The position numbers and the translations under genes are program-made. A model generated the notes under the pieces. That model was not told where the DNA came from and ran no database searches. It saw only the letters and a program-made list of their open reading frames with translations. From Amaurobius ferox (lineage: Eukaryota; Arthropoda; Arachnida; Araneae; Amaurobiidae): a stretch of DNA of 64,000 nucleotides. The stretch covers positions 68,116,727 through 68,180,726 of the forward strand of contig OX578152.1 of assembly GCA_951213105.1 (NCBI GenBank), read 5' to 3'. Shown here one piece after another: positions 12,406 through 24,542 of the stretch; position 1 is the stretch's first letter, and each line of letters begins with the position of its first letter.

Positions 12406-12829
12406 CTCAATTTTAAAAATAGGAATTAAGAAGTTTTTGATGGCATATCAAAAAATTTTAAGAAATTTATAGATAACACGCCCAAACCTTCTACTTTATA
12501 TAAGCATTATCTCCCCCCCCCCCAATATATATATATATATTCCAGAAAAATTAATCAACACTTGTACAGCTGTTTTAATTACAAATTTCTTTAAATAATA
12601 CCAGCTATATATTCATGACATTAATAAGTATCAGATAAATCTAAAATTCGTATAAGTTTTGTAACAGGTAAATCTAAGTTTAGTATTTAGTTTTATAACA
12701 GGCCAACCAATTCGAATAATTTGTGGCAGTGGAAATTCAAAGTCTTTTTTATCACAAATTTACATATATAAAAATTCTGCACAAGAATAAACAAATCCTC
12801 ACAAAAATTTTTATTAATTAATTTTTACT
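12406..12829. other. Unassigned AT-rich sequence
   Basis: C run at 12512-12522 followed by (TA)n to 12540. No gene or recognised repeat. Confidence 0.4.
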
Positions 12830-13765
12830 TTTTATTGTTTAACATGTTATCAATTAAAAAAATATACCTATATGCACTGAACTGGCTGACTGACTGAGTG
12901 GATGATGTATCAAAATTATCAAGCACCTCCACTATAGTTAGAATCTTGGTTTTGATGTGATCCAATCCGTCTCAGCTTCGAGTCTAAGGGGAAAATCTAA
13001 AATTCCAAAATTTTGAATTAGGGGGACGGTAAAGGACTAATAATAATTAAAAAAACTTAAAACTTCTTTGCCTAATTATGGAGCACTTCTACTCTAATCA
13101 GAATCTTGACTTCGGTCTCATCTTCTAGGTAAACGGGAAAATCTAATATTTCGAAAAATTCGAATTAGGGGCGGCAATTCAAAGGAATAATAAAACAATT
13201 CAAAACAACTGTTTAAACTGATCGAGTACTTTCACTCGAGCCAAAATCTTGTCTTTGGGCACATTCGATCCGTCTCAGCTTCCATATCAATGAAAAAATC
13301 GAAAATTCCAATTAGGTGGGACTATACAAAGGGATTTAAAAAAAAACCTTACATTAGTTTAGCTCTCAAAATGTGCACCAATCAATTATTTTCGTTTAAA
13401 ATTGAAACAGATATTCTGATATTCAGAACTTTTACTAAGTGCGTCGATGTCCCATTTAGTGACACTAGCTATTTAGAACGGAGGAAGCGCGGGTAAAATG
13501 GTTAGTTTTAAAATAAACTCATAACAATAATTTGGAAGCCTGAAAAAAAAAATGCATATATGCAATAATTCGTTCAGTGAAATATTTATTCATTTATAAG
13601 GGCGCACTATAAAAATAGCCTGACGATAATAATTTAAATGCGCCACTTTAAAAATATCGGGGTAATTTATGCATATAGAGCACATAAGCAGGAGCCCTGA
13701 AGACAGACAAAAAAAAATTGTGTTTGGAGAAAAAGTTATGAACTGCCCACATGAGATTTTTCGTG
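12830..13765 (-). mobile_element. Family L element
   Basis: The right end reads AACTGCCCACATGAGATTTTT, the reverse of a family A/B-like 5' hairpin. The left end has a GACT microsatellite (12888-12898). Three imperfect units with a period near 150 bp lie at 12918-13345, marked by GCACCTCCACTATAG, GCACTTCTACTCTAA and GTACTTTCACTCGAG. I infer a further member of the same element group. A 68-codon frame at 13290 is probably chance. Confidence 0.5.
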
Positions 13766-14368
13766 AAACGGATACTCATCTGTAAAATTAAACTTGCTTC
13801 TGAATCCATTTTTTATGGGAGCTGACATGCTTAGAGAAAAATTGAGCTGGATGAAAAGAGATAGGAATTGCGAGTTGTATATTAAAATTCATACGATATC
13901 AGGCAAATGTTTAAAAATAAACATTACATTCGAAAAATATTTACATGTTTCAACCTCATTAAAATGCTTGACCCCCTTTAATCCCATTAATTCCTAGCTG
14001 AGATCAACAAAAGACATAATTCCCACTGGTTCCCTCTCCTTCCGTGATTTGACTTGACTAATTCATAAGGTGACTTGACTAATTCATTCCCTTGGTTTAA
14101 GAGCAAAAATTCTTAGAGAGTTCAAAATTTCAGAACATTTTACCCCCGAATTAATACCAAAGAATGTATAGTTCACCTTTGCGAAGAAAAAGAAACTTAT
14201 AGTAATTTATAAAAAGGGGAGTGCACTACACTAATCCACAATCTTCCAGACTTTTATGAGAGGTGTCTTCTTGCAAAATTTCATGCATCTCAGATAAAAA
14301 TTAAGACGCATGGAGCATTTTAAAATGTAAAACCTTTGAAAATTTCGTTTCGAAAAAAAAATGTATTC
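13766..14368. other. Unassigned AT-rich sequence
   Basis: Contains a short direct repeat GACTTGACTAATTCAT at 14051-14086. No recognised gene; a 67-codon frame at 13794 has no similarity that I recognise. Confidence 0.4.
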
Positions 14369-14516
14369 AACCTTTTGCTTACGAGTGGGACAGCGCCCAT
14401 CCCAAACGAATAACCCCCCCCACACACACACACACACACACACACAAAAGACAGGTATTTGACATACCCTATCCCAAACAGTTCGATCCCCTTTTGAAGA
14501 CATTGGCGTCCATGGA
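14369..14516 (+). mobile_element. Family E left half (E3) with internal CA expansion
   Basis: AACCTTTTGCTTACGAGTGGG to GGCGTCCATGG. The CTCTCAAAAAGACAGG part of other copies is replaced by a C run plus (CA)n at 14407-14446. Confidence 0.7.
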
Positions 14517-14523
14517 AATCGCC

Positions 14524-14722
14524 GACAGAAACATTGCACCTGCTCAACAGGTACAATGTTTCTGTACATACACACTGAAACACACACAGACGGCACGCTA
14601 AACTAGTTTTTTCGTGTCCTAGAAGTCCCAAAACATGTAGATCCATCGAAAACTCCAGTTGCGATTTTCGACACGATTCCAATACTTTCCTTATGCATTA
14701 CCATGTATTACAGGGAAAGTAA
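14524..14722 (+). repeat. Small palindrome joined to a family B 3' fragment
   Basis: CAGAAACATTG...CAATGTTTCTG forms a hairpin at 14526-14567, and the B 3' region with its terminal hairpin (ending GGGAAAGTAAAA) follows to 14722. The B end is directly followed by family A copy A3. Confidence 0.6.
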
Positions 14723-14724
14723 AA

Positions 14725-15519
14725 TCTGTGTGATGTGGGCAGCACATGACTTTCCTCATATAATGCAATGAATTGACTACTTTTACAGTAAAAAAAAATA
14801 GATTATTTTTATAGTAGTTATTTATATTCTTTTCAAGATATTGAATTTTCGTCAATGAGTCGTCATTTTCCATGTCGTCATCATCAATGAGTCGTCATTG
14901 ATTTAGCGTCATTTTTATCCATTTGGCGAGTTTTTCGTTAATTTGGCAACATTTAAAAAAGTCGCCAAGTTGGCGACATTCCACCAAATTCGTCGCCAAA
15001 ATATCGCCCAGCGTTATGGGTGAAGAAATAAGTTATTCTTACAGCAGATAAATGACTATTGGCGTTCAAATACAGAAGTATTACTCAATGTATCTTTTTC
15101 ATGAATGGAACGAGCTAAATCCATGAGAATGTCATCAAATTTATCGCATGGTATTACATATGAAAAGTGAACATGTTTCTCAATTGGAAATATTTTTATT
15201 TTATTTTATATGACTTTTTGATAATTTTTTTGAAAATTGTGCAAAATTTCGAGAACGGTTCATGTTAGTGTTTTAAAATTTATGTCAATCGCTTTCTAAT
15301 GAAAAATTACATAAGGAATGTCTATTTGCGTAACTTTATTAGAGGTTTTGATTTTTTGACGATTTTTTCAAACTTTCACTCGAAAATTTAGGGGGGTTCT
15401 GAACATTCGATTGCGTATAAAAGCAATAGGTTTCCAGTGTTTACAGATTGTGATTTTTGTATCAAATTTCGTTCGAATCGGTCTATTCGTTCGTCAGTTA
15501 TCGTCTCCACAGACTCACT

Positions 15520-15568
<49 letters not shown>

Positions 15569-15721
15569 TTTAACACACACACACAGACAGACATTACTTC
15601 AAAAATGTTTGATTCGTGATCAGGGATGCTTGAAACGTGCTCTCCCGTCGAAAACTGGACTTCGAATTTTCGACCCCGTCACAATACTTTCCTTATACAT
15701 TATTGTATATAAGGAAAGTAA
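14725..15721 (+). mobile_element. Family A element (A3), complete
   Basis: Starts TCTGTGTGATGTGGGCAGCA (a small duplication in the 5' hairpin), has a long (CA)n tract at 15521-15565, and ends with the 3' hairpin ACTTTCC...GGAAAGT. Body words match A8 (53935) best, for example the extra CATCATCATCAATGAGT segment near 14880. Confidence 0.8.
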
Positions 15722-15737
15722 TAAATGTTTCTAATAA

Positions 15738-16350
15738 GGATATTCAGTGTTTCTGTTGAACCGTTAAATGTGAATATTAAAATTGTGTTCTTTCTATGGC
15801 TTGCCCCCAATTTGTAGAATTCTAGTTAGAGATTTTATTTTATTTTCTGAATATTATTTTTTTAAACTTTCTAATAAAAGATGGTATTATAATCTAATCA
15901 CACACTACGAAAGAAAATCGAATTTATAAGTTTGCGTTTTCAAGACATTTTAAGACACAGTGGTTCAAAATGCTGTTTGAGAATTAAATGTGCTTAATAC
16001 AAAATAATAATATGTAAAATATTTAATTAATAGATTTTCGATCAAATAATCATTATTTAAAAATTAAAACTTCACCAGATTCTATTTTCTGTTGTCAGGA
16101 AGTAACTACAGTAATGCGAAGAATTTTGCAAGGAAAATCATTTCCATGTTTGGAAGTTATACAGGGTTTATCCGAAAGTTTATTATTTCCTCAATCGTCA
16201 GATGTATACTTCCAAATTACAAAAATATTACAAGGTAGCAATTTATCTTATAACAGGTTTAAATCCAGAAACGTATTTGTCCGAAAAATACTAAATCTTA
16301 CTTTTTATACGATCCCTCTGATTCAAAATTTTACTATTAATAAAATTGCA
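15738..16350. mobile_element. Foldback element H, left arm
   Basis: About 600 bp repeated in inverse at 17640-18245: GAACCGTTAAATGTGAATATT, GAATTTATAAG, TTCAAAATGCTGTTT, CGAAGAATTTTGCAAGG and TTTATCTTATA occur in mirrored order. It contains a transposon-end-like word TACAGGGTTTATCCG at 16167. Confidence 0.7.
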
Positions 16351-16582
16351 AAACAGTTCAACTCTTTTTACAAGCGAAATTTACCGACAGATAAAACAAT
16401 AATTTTTATGACTTTTTACACTTTGTCATATTTGCGAATCCATCATTTCGCCAAGCATTAAGAGGCTGTATAAAATAAAACTTTTCAAAATGTTTATTTT
16501 ACCTTTCATTTAATGGCATATCGTTAGAATTTATTAGAGCGGCCCAGAAAGTCCCATAATAACACCTGCATCTTCTTCTTTT

Positions 16583-17420
16583 TACTTTCCCTGCAATACA
16601 TGGTAATGTATTGCAGGGAAAGTATTGGAATCATGTCGAAATTGGAATCATGTCGAATAGGGAAAGTATTGGAATCATGTCGAAAATCGCAACTCGAGTT
16701 TTCGCCAGATCTACACGTTTCGAAACTTCTAGAATACGAAAAAACTATTTTTAACGTGACTCTGTGTGTGTGTCTGTGCAATGTATGTATCCACTCTAAC
16801 TCAAAAACTAATGCGCCGAATGCATAAAATTTGGTAGGTAAGTCACTTGGATGTGACCCTGGTGCTGATTAGTTTTTGGTACGATTCGTAAAAACAGAAC
16901 CCGCCTTTTTTTTGCGAAATGGCCCGTAAAAATTTCATTTATCCGCTCTAGCTAAAATATTAATTGACCAAATTTCACAAAATTTTGTAGATAAGTTACT
17001 TGTTGGATACTCTGGTACTGATTAGAATTTAGTACGATTTGGAAAAGAACAACCTGCCTTTTTTTAACGAAATGGCCCGCCAAAATCACCAAAATCTGAA
17101 AAAAACAAGACTAAGTAATGTATGCTCAAATGTATCAATTAAATTCTTGTTTTATTCGCAATTTTTGAAGAGGAAAATGATATAACACACTCCATTATAG
17201 TTTAGAACTAACCGTTCTCAAGATATTTCAGATTTCTTGCATTTTTGTTACGCCGAATTCGGAAAAAAGTCCAATTACCAAATAAAAATAAAAATTGAAT
17301 TAAAAATGCAAATTTAATGTTATTTGGTTCAATTAAAATCAATCGAATGAATTATTAAAAAAATAAAGAAAATACGAATTTGATTTTGCAGGGAAAGTCA
17401 TGTGCTGCCCCACATCAGAT
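16583..17420 (-). mobile_element. Family B element (B3), inside element H
   Basis: Complete reversed copy from TACTTTCCCTGCAATACATG to GTGCTGCCCCACATCAGA. It lies between the two arms of H. A short duplication of ATTGGAATCATGTCGAA occurs near 16627-16690. Confidence 0.8.
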
Positions 17421-17639
17421 TTTTTTTTAACTGATATGAACCCGACTGAGTAAATTTTCAGCGATTTGCTGACAAATGGACATGTCTCGTAATTCAATTT
17501 GTGTACAATCCCCAATTTTTCAGCAGAAACAGCTGCAAATTTGAGCTGCTATATTTCGGTACATTTTGCTAGTAAAAGAATCTTTTTATTTTTTTTTTTC
17601 TTTCCCTGCTTTAATTTTGCATAATAATGTATAAAGAAA

Positions 17640-17807
17640 TTTTTACTAATTGGAAATTTTGAATTAAGAGGCCATATAAAAATAAGATTTCGCATTTTTC
17701 AGATAAATAAGTTCCTCGATTTAGGAACTATAAGATAAATTGTTACCTTATTTGTAACATTTTTTAAACTGGAAGTATATATATATTTTTTTTAATTTTA
17801 TCTTTTT

Positions 17808-17847
<40 letters not shown>

Positions 17848-18245
17848 TTTTCTCCTTGCAAAATTCTTCGTATTGCTCTTCTGGCTACTTTCTGGCAACA
17901 AAATAGAACCTAATAAAGTTTAAATTTTTGATTGCCTGATTGCAAATCTATTAATTAAATATTTTATACTTTATTATTTTGTATTAAGCATATTTAATTC
18001 TGCAAAACAGCATTTTGAATCGCTGTGTCTCAAAATGACTGAAAAACGCACACTTATAAATTCGATTTTCTTTTGTACTGTATGATTCGATTATAATTGC
18101 CATATCTTATTAGAAAGTGTAGAAACAAAATTATATTCAAGAAATAAAATAAAACCTTTAATTAGAATTCTACGAATCGGAGCAAGCCGAAGAAGGAACA
18201 CAATTTTAATATTCACATTTAACGGTTCAACAGGAACATAAACAT
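17640..18245. mobile_element. Foldback element H, right arm
   Basis: Mirror of 15738-16350, expanded by a (TA)n tract at 17812-17843. The ends are near GAACCGTT/AACGGTTC. No coding sequence lies between the arms apart from the nested B copy. Confidence 0.7.
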
Positions 18246-18383
18246 CCATCCATTGATTCACGGTCCAACGGCTGCATGACCTTCAATGATAGAAGAAACA
18301 GAAGGTCAATGACTGCTTCAGTAAGCAGACGGAAAAGGTTTGTTATTCTAAATATACTTTTTCGTAACAGTTAAAACAATTCT

Positions 18384-18416
<33 letters not shown>

Positions 18417-18598
18417 CTCAGATTAATCCGCGATGATATAGTTTTTACTTTCTTTTTATTTTTTGGAATGAAACAAAAAGTGGAAATCGGTTGGTTTTCG
18501 AGTTTTCCACAGATCTACACAAGACCTTTCAACAAAAACTACAAACAATTTTTACAAACATTGTTTCCGCTCTGACTGCTAATAGAAAGAGTCTAAAA
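18246..18598. other. Unassigned sequence with (TAA)n
   Basis: (TAA)n at 18386-18414. Nothing else recognised. Confidence 0.45.
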
Positions 18599-18935
18599 AA
18601 ATAAATACTTCTTTACAAAACAGCATAAAAAGGTTGGGTAAAAATATCAACCAGTTTTAAAGTAAAAAAAAGAGCATTCTTCTTCCGGATAAATAAGCCA
18701 CAGCACCAGAACACCTAGAGATACACGTCTGCCGCGTCTGAACCTTCTTCAAGATAAATCAGACAGAGCAGCACCAGTACCAACGACAACGAGTACTTGT
18801 TCTCGTTGGTACTGGTGCTTTGATTTATCCTTTAGACAGCACGCTCTTTCTTTTTTTTTTTGTCTTTGGAACAGGTTGATATTTTCATCCAGCCTTTTTA
18901 CGCTGTTTATTAATCAAGTATTTATTTTGAAGATG
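18599..18935. mobile_element. Hairpin MITE (family I)
   Basis: The left arm (AATAAATACTT, AACAGCATAAAAAGG, AAAATATCAACC) is mirrored at the right (GGTTGATATTTT, CCTTTTTACGCTGTT, AAGTATTTATT). The centre is GCACCAGTACCAACGA...TCGTTGGTACTGGTGC at 18772-18820. No coding capacity. Confidence 0.7.
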
Positions 18936-18939
18936 CAAA

Positions 18940-19070
18940 AACTACTTTTATTGTGACTGTCTGTGTGTGTGTGCGCGCTTATCTGTTTGTGCTATCTATG
19001 TATGTATCCACTCTAGTTCAAAAACCATTTGACGAAATTTCACAAAATTTAGCAGGTATTGTTAGGCCGG
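18940..19070 (-). repeat. Family B fragment
   Basis: GTGACTGTCTGTGTGTGTG, TGTATGTATCCACTCTAG and ATTTCACAAAATTTAGCAGGTA follow the order of a reversed B copy, then stop. The bases to 19419 are unassigned. Confidence 0.6.
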
Positions 19071-19419
19071 TCAAAAGTCTAAAACGTGATTCTGTATGGA
19101 TCTCCACTGTGGGAACGATGTCTCTAAAACTAATTGAGTGGTAAAACTGTAGTTTTGCACAATGATTTGAATCGATAAATACAGGCAGGCTATTGAACTT
19201 CAAAGCGGTCGAACATTTAATACCAAAACTTAAAAAGCCATCATAAAAATAAATATGACATGCAGTGTTAAATGAAGTTATTTTTATAATGATCTTTTGA
19301 AAAAGAATGCTTCATACTATCAATTATAACTCGCAACTGATCGTTGTGTTGTACCAAATTTTAATTGAATTGTTTAGTTTGTTCGAGATATCCTGCCCAC
19401 AAAATCAGACATAAAAAAA

Positions 19420-20254
19420 TCTGATGTGGGCAGAACACGACTTTCCCTGCAGACTCATATTCACGTTCTCTTTATTTCTTCAATAATTCATTATATCGAG
19501 TTTAATTGCACAAAATAACACCCATAACTATTTAAAATTACGCTGAATTTGAGCTTTTAATTCAATTTTCGTTCTCATTTGGTAATTGGACTTATTTTCA
19601 AAGATGATGTAGCGAAAATACGAAAAAACTAAAATATCTTGAGAACAGCTATTCCTAGTGTAATTGGGTTGGTCTTATTCTTTTCATCATCAAAAATTAC
19701 GTATAAAACAAGAATTTAATTGACATATTTGAGCATACGTATGAGACATAGAGTGACATAGAGTCTTTCATTTTAGATTTTGACGATTTTTGCGGGCCAT
19801 TTCACAAAAGAAAGGCAAGTTATTTTTTTCCGAATCATACCAAAATCTAATCAGCACCAGGGTGACTTGTCTATCAAATTTTGTAAAATTTGGTCTATTA
19901 GTTTTTCAGCTAGAGTGGATATAGGCAATTTTTGGGGGCCATTTCGCAAAAAAAATGAGGTTCTTTTTCCTGAATAGTTACAGAATCTAATCAGTACCAG
20001 AGTCACCCACATGGGACTTACCTACCAAATTTTATGAAATTCGGTCAATTAGTTTTTCAGTTAGAGTGGATACATACATTGCACAGATAGACAAACAGAT
20101 ACACACACAGACATCATGGTTTTCATCAGACAAAAATGGATTTTTCGTATTCTAGTTGCGTCAAAACGTGCAGATCCATCGAAAACTCGAGTTGCGATTT
20201 TCGACATGATTCCTATACTTTTCCTATACATTACCATGTATTTCAGAGAAAATA
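19420..20254 (+). mobile_element. Family B element (B4)
   Basis: TCTGATGTGGGCAGAACACG start, ACTTTCCCTGCAGACTCATA inside, two internal units, ACACACACAGACATCA tract, and a degraded 3' hairpin (CTATACATTACCATG...). Confidence 0.8.
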
Positions 20255-20439
20255 AAATACGGTTGCTTCCTGTTCGAAATACTCGAAATATTTGCATTTA
20301 TTAATAGGATAATAAAATTTTCGACCCTGTCACAATATTTTCCCTTAACATATATTATGATTTCTATGGTCTCCATTTTATTGTGAATAAATGATATCAG
20401 TGACAATTTTATTTTCTGTCTAATCCTGGTTAAATTAAT

Positions 20440-20690
20440 ACGCTTAAAAAGCAGAAAAAAATATCAACTGGAGTGTGGGATTAACCCAACTTTCTCATAT
20501 CAGAATTAATTTTTAGTAGCAAGTGAGTTTTTTTTTTTTTTTTTCCCCTTCAAATTTTGCAAGAATTTTTTTGAAAAATCTATATCACTAAGGGTTATAT
20601 CACTAATCTGTATCACCCTTTTCACTTCCGGTTAAAAAAATTTCCTCGTAGCATTTATTTCTCAGGATCTACTATATATAGAGAGAGCTT
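20440..20690 (+). repeat. Family K fragment (5' part)
   Basis: AACTTTCTCATATCAGAATT and TTTTTAGTAGCAAG match the 5' part of 33360-34040. Just before it, 20320-20350 resembles an A-type end (TTTTCGACCCTGTCACAATA). Confidence 0.5.
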
Positions 20691-20893
20691 AGGTGATGAC
20701 TGATATGGATTCAGTATTGAATTCCAAAGGGGATTAGGGAGTTCACTAAGGATTTCCGTTTCCTGTTCTGAAAAGGTCACGTTCAGTTTTTCGAGAATTC
20801 GTGTGACTGTACGAAATAATAATGTAAAAGAGAATAAAACTGTTTAAAAGTTCAATCAAGATTAAGTAAATGTACACACAATTTGCAAATATA

Positions 20894-21434
20894 ATGTTAT
20901 GAATATAAAGTGCTTTTGTTGCATATTGCCTGTCTCCAAGGTAAAACAACTTTTACAGGCTGCCATTCCTATTACGTGAAAGGTTGTCATACTTTCGGAG
21001 CATATATGCCAGATCTGTCAATTTATAGCCAACTTGGCGGCTTTTCGAATGTACTAGAAATATTTCAAAATATCGAATATTCTCGGAGATACGAGCCCTT
21101 TCTAGAAATTTCTATGGAGAGTATATAAGTAAGTCATCGCTCATTTGAAATGAGTTGACGTAATACGAGCTAAACTGAATTGTGAGATACACCAGCGTTT
21201 AGAAAATAATATCTGTTACTTTGTGAATTAGTTGAGTATGTAATTGCTGTCTTATTGTACCTGATAATTGGTTAGCGATCTTGCAAGATAGTTATCGAGT
21301 TATTCGCAATATGTCGTTTCTGTTTACTCTTATTAGTGCTTTTAAATAAATAAAAGTGGTAGTTACCCAGAAATTTGGACTCATTCTTGTATCCTGAGAG
21401 TACACCCATGATTCAAAAGGATACCTCGTAATAA
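20894..21434 (+). mobile_element. Solo LTR remnant (gypsy-type)
   Basis: Begins TGTTATGAATATAAAGTGC and ends near GGATACCTCGTAATA. It has a promoter-like TATATAAG (21121), a polyadenylation signal AATAAA (21345) and the CCTGAGAGTACACCC end region. Related stretches occur at 27134-27300, 28545-28905 and 32150-32418. No gag-pol is nearby. The gypsy assignment is by overall LTR appearance only, and target duplication is unclear. Confidence 0.6.
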
Positions 21435-21664
21435 TATGAAAGCTCTTTAAAAAAAAAAATTATTTAATTTTTTGTGATAATTGTTTTGGCGGTTTTTCTT
21501 TTTAATTTATTTATTTCCAGTTTGCATACCAGTTCTTTTCCATAGATCCGCTAATGAATTTTGAAATATAATTCCATTGCGGGTCCTAATTCGGATCACA
21601 CGATGCGGGTTCGGGTCGGTTTGCTTTACTGCGAATATGAGGGGAGGACTCTATCTAGAACCAA

Positions 21665-22033
21665 AAACAATATTGACGACTATTATGGCTATTGAATTAA
21701 CAATCTCATTAGGTAAACAATATTGACAACTATTAAAGCCATTGAATTAGCAACCTTACTAGGTAAATAATATTGACGACTATTATTGGCCATTAAATTA
21801 AAAATTTCATTAGGTAAACAATATTGACGACTATTATGGCGATTGAATTAACAATCTTATTAGATAAACAATATTGACGACTATTATGACCATTGAATTA
21901 ACAATCTCATTAAGTAAACAATATTGACGACATTATGGCCATTGAATTAACAATCTCATTAGGTAAACAATATTAACGACTATTATGCGCGTTGAATTGA
22001 CAATCTCATTAAGCAAACAATATTGACGACTAT
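21665..22033 (+). repeat. 50-bp minisatellite, about 7.4 units
   Basis: The unit begins AAACAATATTGACGACTATT and ends AACAATCTCATTAGGT. Units vary at scattered bases, so the array is moderately old. Confidence 0.9.
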
Positions 22034-22297
22034 CTACTCCTAAAATGGAACGTCGAACCCCCTCCCCCCCCCCCTCACACACAGACACACACACATGTAC
22101 ATGTAGTAGAAATAGAAAAAAATCTTGTTTGAATTTTTGAATACTTCTCTACAATGATAGAACGTCCATATTAAATTGTACTCAATTGTTATTATATTGT
22201 ACTCATGTTTTGAGATAAAATTCACAAGCATTATTGCAAAACTGAAGAATTAATCACTAGCCTACACTTATCCTTCCACATTTTCATTAAAATATTT

Positions 22298-22346
<49 letters not shown>

Positions 22347-22439
22347 TAATAGTAATAATAATATATATATATATATATATATATAATTGAAGAATTTTAA
22401 TTTACTTGTATTATATATACCAGAGATTGATCATTTATT
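22034..22439. other. Microsatellite-rich unassigned sequence
   Basis: C run and (CA)n at 22063-22094, (TAA)n at 22301-22346, (TA)n at 22361-22384. No gene. Confidence 0.5.
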
Positions 22440-22920
22440 GAAATTGTTCTGTATAGCAATTATACACAGAAATTTTAAGCTTTTCCCAATAACGCGTCAT
22501 TTTCTTTCATAATTCTTATTCCAAATTCCTATTTCATGTCAAGCACTTATTGCAACTATGTTAAATTCTATCCCGCGCTATTAATATTTACAAAGTCTAC
22601 CCGTACTTCCTTTTTTCCTGTACCATACCATGTATGGTCACTAATCTTAACCTTTACGTAAACTTTCTCATATGAAACTGCATCCCCCTCACGTTTTTGA
22701 AGCATATAAAACGCGAAGACAGCATATTTCCCATATCGTCATCACATTTCCAGCCGCAATAAATGTAATTTGTACTTGTAAAAAACCACGCAGACTGCTC
22801 TGAAATGCTAACGAGTGATGGTCGCCGACGAGAATTCGACAATGTAGAAAGCTATATTCTAAGATGTCAACCTAATAAAATACATTTTTGTAACTAAAAT
22901 GTCTCTTCCCTGAATTATCT
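22440..22920 (-). repeat. Unknown interspersed repeat G, copy 1
   Basis: About 460 bp repeated in the opposite orientation at 29597-30060, sharing for example GGGGGATGCAGTTTCATATGA, GTCTTCGCGTTTT and GCGCGGGATAGAATTTAA. A weaker third piece is at 31840-32050. A 62-codon frame (22654-22842) is not preserved as a single frame in the other copy. Function and class unknown. Confidence 0.6.
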
Positions 22921-22941
22921 CAACATATCTATATTTTTTTT

Positions 22942-23692
22942 ACTTTCCCTGCAATACATGGTAATGTATAGGGAAAGTATTGGAATCATGCCGAAAATCG
23001 CAACTCGAGTTTTCGACGGATCTACACGTTTCGAGACCTCTAGAATACGAAAAAACTATTTTTAGCGTGACGTCTGTGTGTGTGTCTGTCTGTCTGTCTG
23101 TCTGTGCAGATTTTGTATCCACTCTAACTAAAAAACTAATGAAGCGAATTTCACAAAATTTGGTAGGTAAGTCACTTGTGAGCGAGTCTGGTTCTGATTA
23201 GTTTTAGGTACGATTCGGGATAAAAGAACCCGCCTTTTTTTTGCGAAATGGCCCGCAAAAGCTTGTATCCACTCTAACTGAAAAACTAATGGACCGAATT
23301 TCACAAAATTTGGTAGATGAGTCACGTGTGGGTTACCCTGGTGCTGATTAGATTTTGGTACGATTCGGAAAAAATGACCTGCCTTTTTTTGCAAAATGGC
23401 CCGCAAAAATCGTCCAAACTAAAGAACTGGTTATACTCAAATATATCCATTAAATGCTGATTCAATGCGTAATTTTTAACGACGAAAAGAATAAGACCAA
23501 CCCCATTACACTAGGACTAGCCGTTCTCGAGATATTTTAGTTTTTCGTACTTTCCCTACGCCACCTTTGAAAATAAGCCCGGTTACCGAATGAGAACGAA
23601 AATTGAATTAAAAGTGAAATAAATTTAATTAAAATAAAGAGAACGTTAATATAAGTCTGCAGGGATAGTCATATGCTGCCCACATCAGATTT
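22942..23692 (-). mobile_element. Family B element (B5)
   Basis: Complete reversed copy: TACTTTCCCTGCAATACATG, (GT)n and (CTGT)n at 23083-23105, two internal units with GAAATGGCCCGCAAAA 147 bp apart, and the 5' end ATGCTGCCCACATCAGA. Confidence 0.8.
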
Positions 23693-24542
23693 TTTATTTT
23701 TCATACGCTTTAATACTTAACAGAAAAATTTAAAACCTAATATTTTATATTAATCATATTTATTCAAAAAAATTTATAATATTTATATTTTAATTTACTT
23801 TCTACTCTTCTCTCTAAGAAATCGCTTCTCAAATTAATATCAGAGTGAAAATACTCGTTAAAAATGTTCGGTGGCAACCGCTAAACAGAGAATTAAAACC
23901 AAGTTTTTGCAAGATATTGACCCAATCCATTGAGCTGTAGAATAGAGCTCAATGCTCCCAATCGCACTAAAAGAAAGGTTTCTGTCACATCGTGTCATCA
24001 TATCCTGTTACTAAGCGAAATTTCAAATGCACGTGCATCAACGCCAGGAGCTGTAACAGAGAAATATCCTTCCTATTCAAGGATTAGAAAGAAGCGTTTC
24101 ACTTTTGCTTCAAACTTACCAAAATACAAAGTATTTTGGTTTTGTACAGTTTACATTAGATATTATATTAGCATTAGCATTTCTAAATTAGAGAATTGAA
24201 AAAGCTGTCCCAAAACAAGAGTGTAACAGAACAATACTATGCTCAAGGTTAATACAGTGCAGGGTTGCCCCAAAGAGCTTACATTACTCCTCGAAGGGTC
24301 GGCCATATGGCGATACGGACACCACTTGAGTGGGAAAGCCTGGACATCAGGGAGCAGTCACTTTTGTGTGTGTGTGTGTGTGTGATAAATATTTGTAGAG
24401 GTTCACAATTTGTATGGACGACCTTACTTAAAACATGACGAAAAATTTCTGAAAGATATTATTATTTATATAAATATAAATATTTATACAAATATAAAAA
24501 ATATATTATTTATATACATTCGCTGAAACCGCAGAAAAAAAA
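23693..24542. other. Unassigned sequence
   Basis: Includes an 89-codon frame at 23930-24199 that I do not recognise and that has no obvious splice context, and (TG)n at 24366-24384. A short AT-rich stretch precedes the next B element. Confidence 0.4.

Noticed and set aside
21665..22033. CRISPR-like array
   Set aside because: The 50-bp units are contiguous without spacers; it is a minisatellite in a eukaryotic genome.
23930..24199. 89-codon plus-strand frame as a gene
   Set aside because: No recognised similarity, no splice context and an AT-rich end. Homology search or RNA evidence would be needed.
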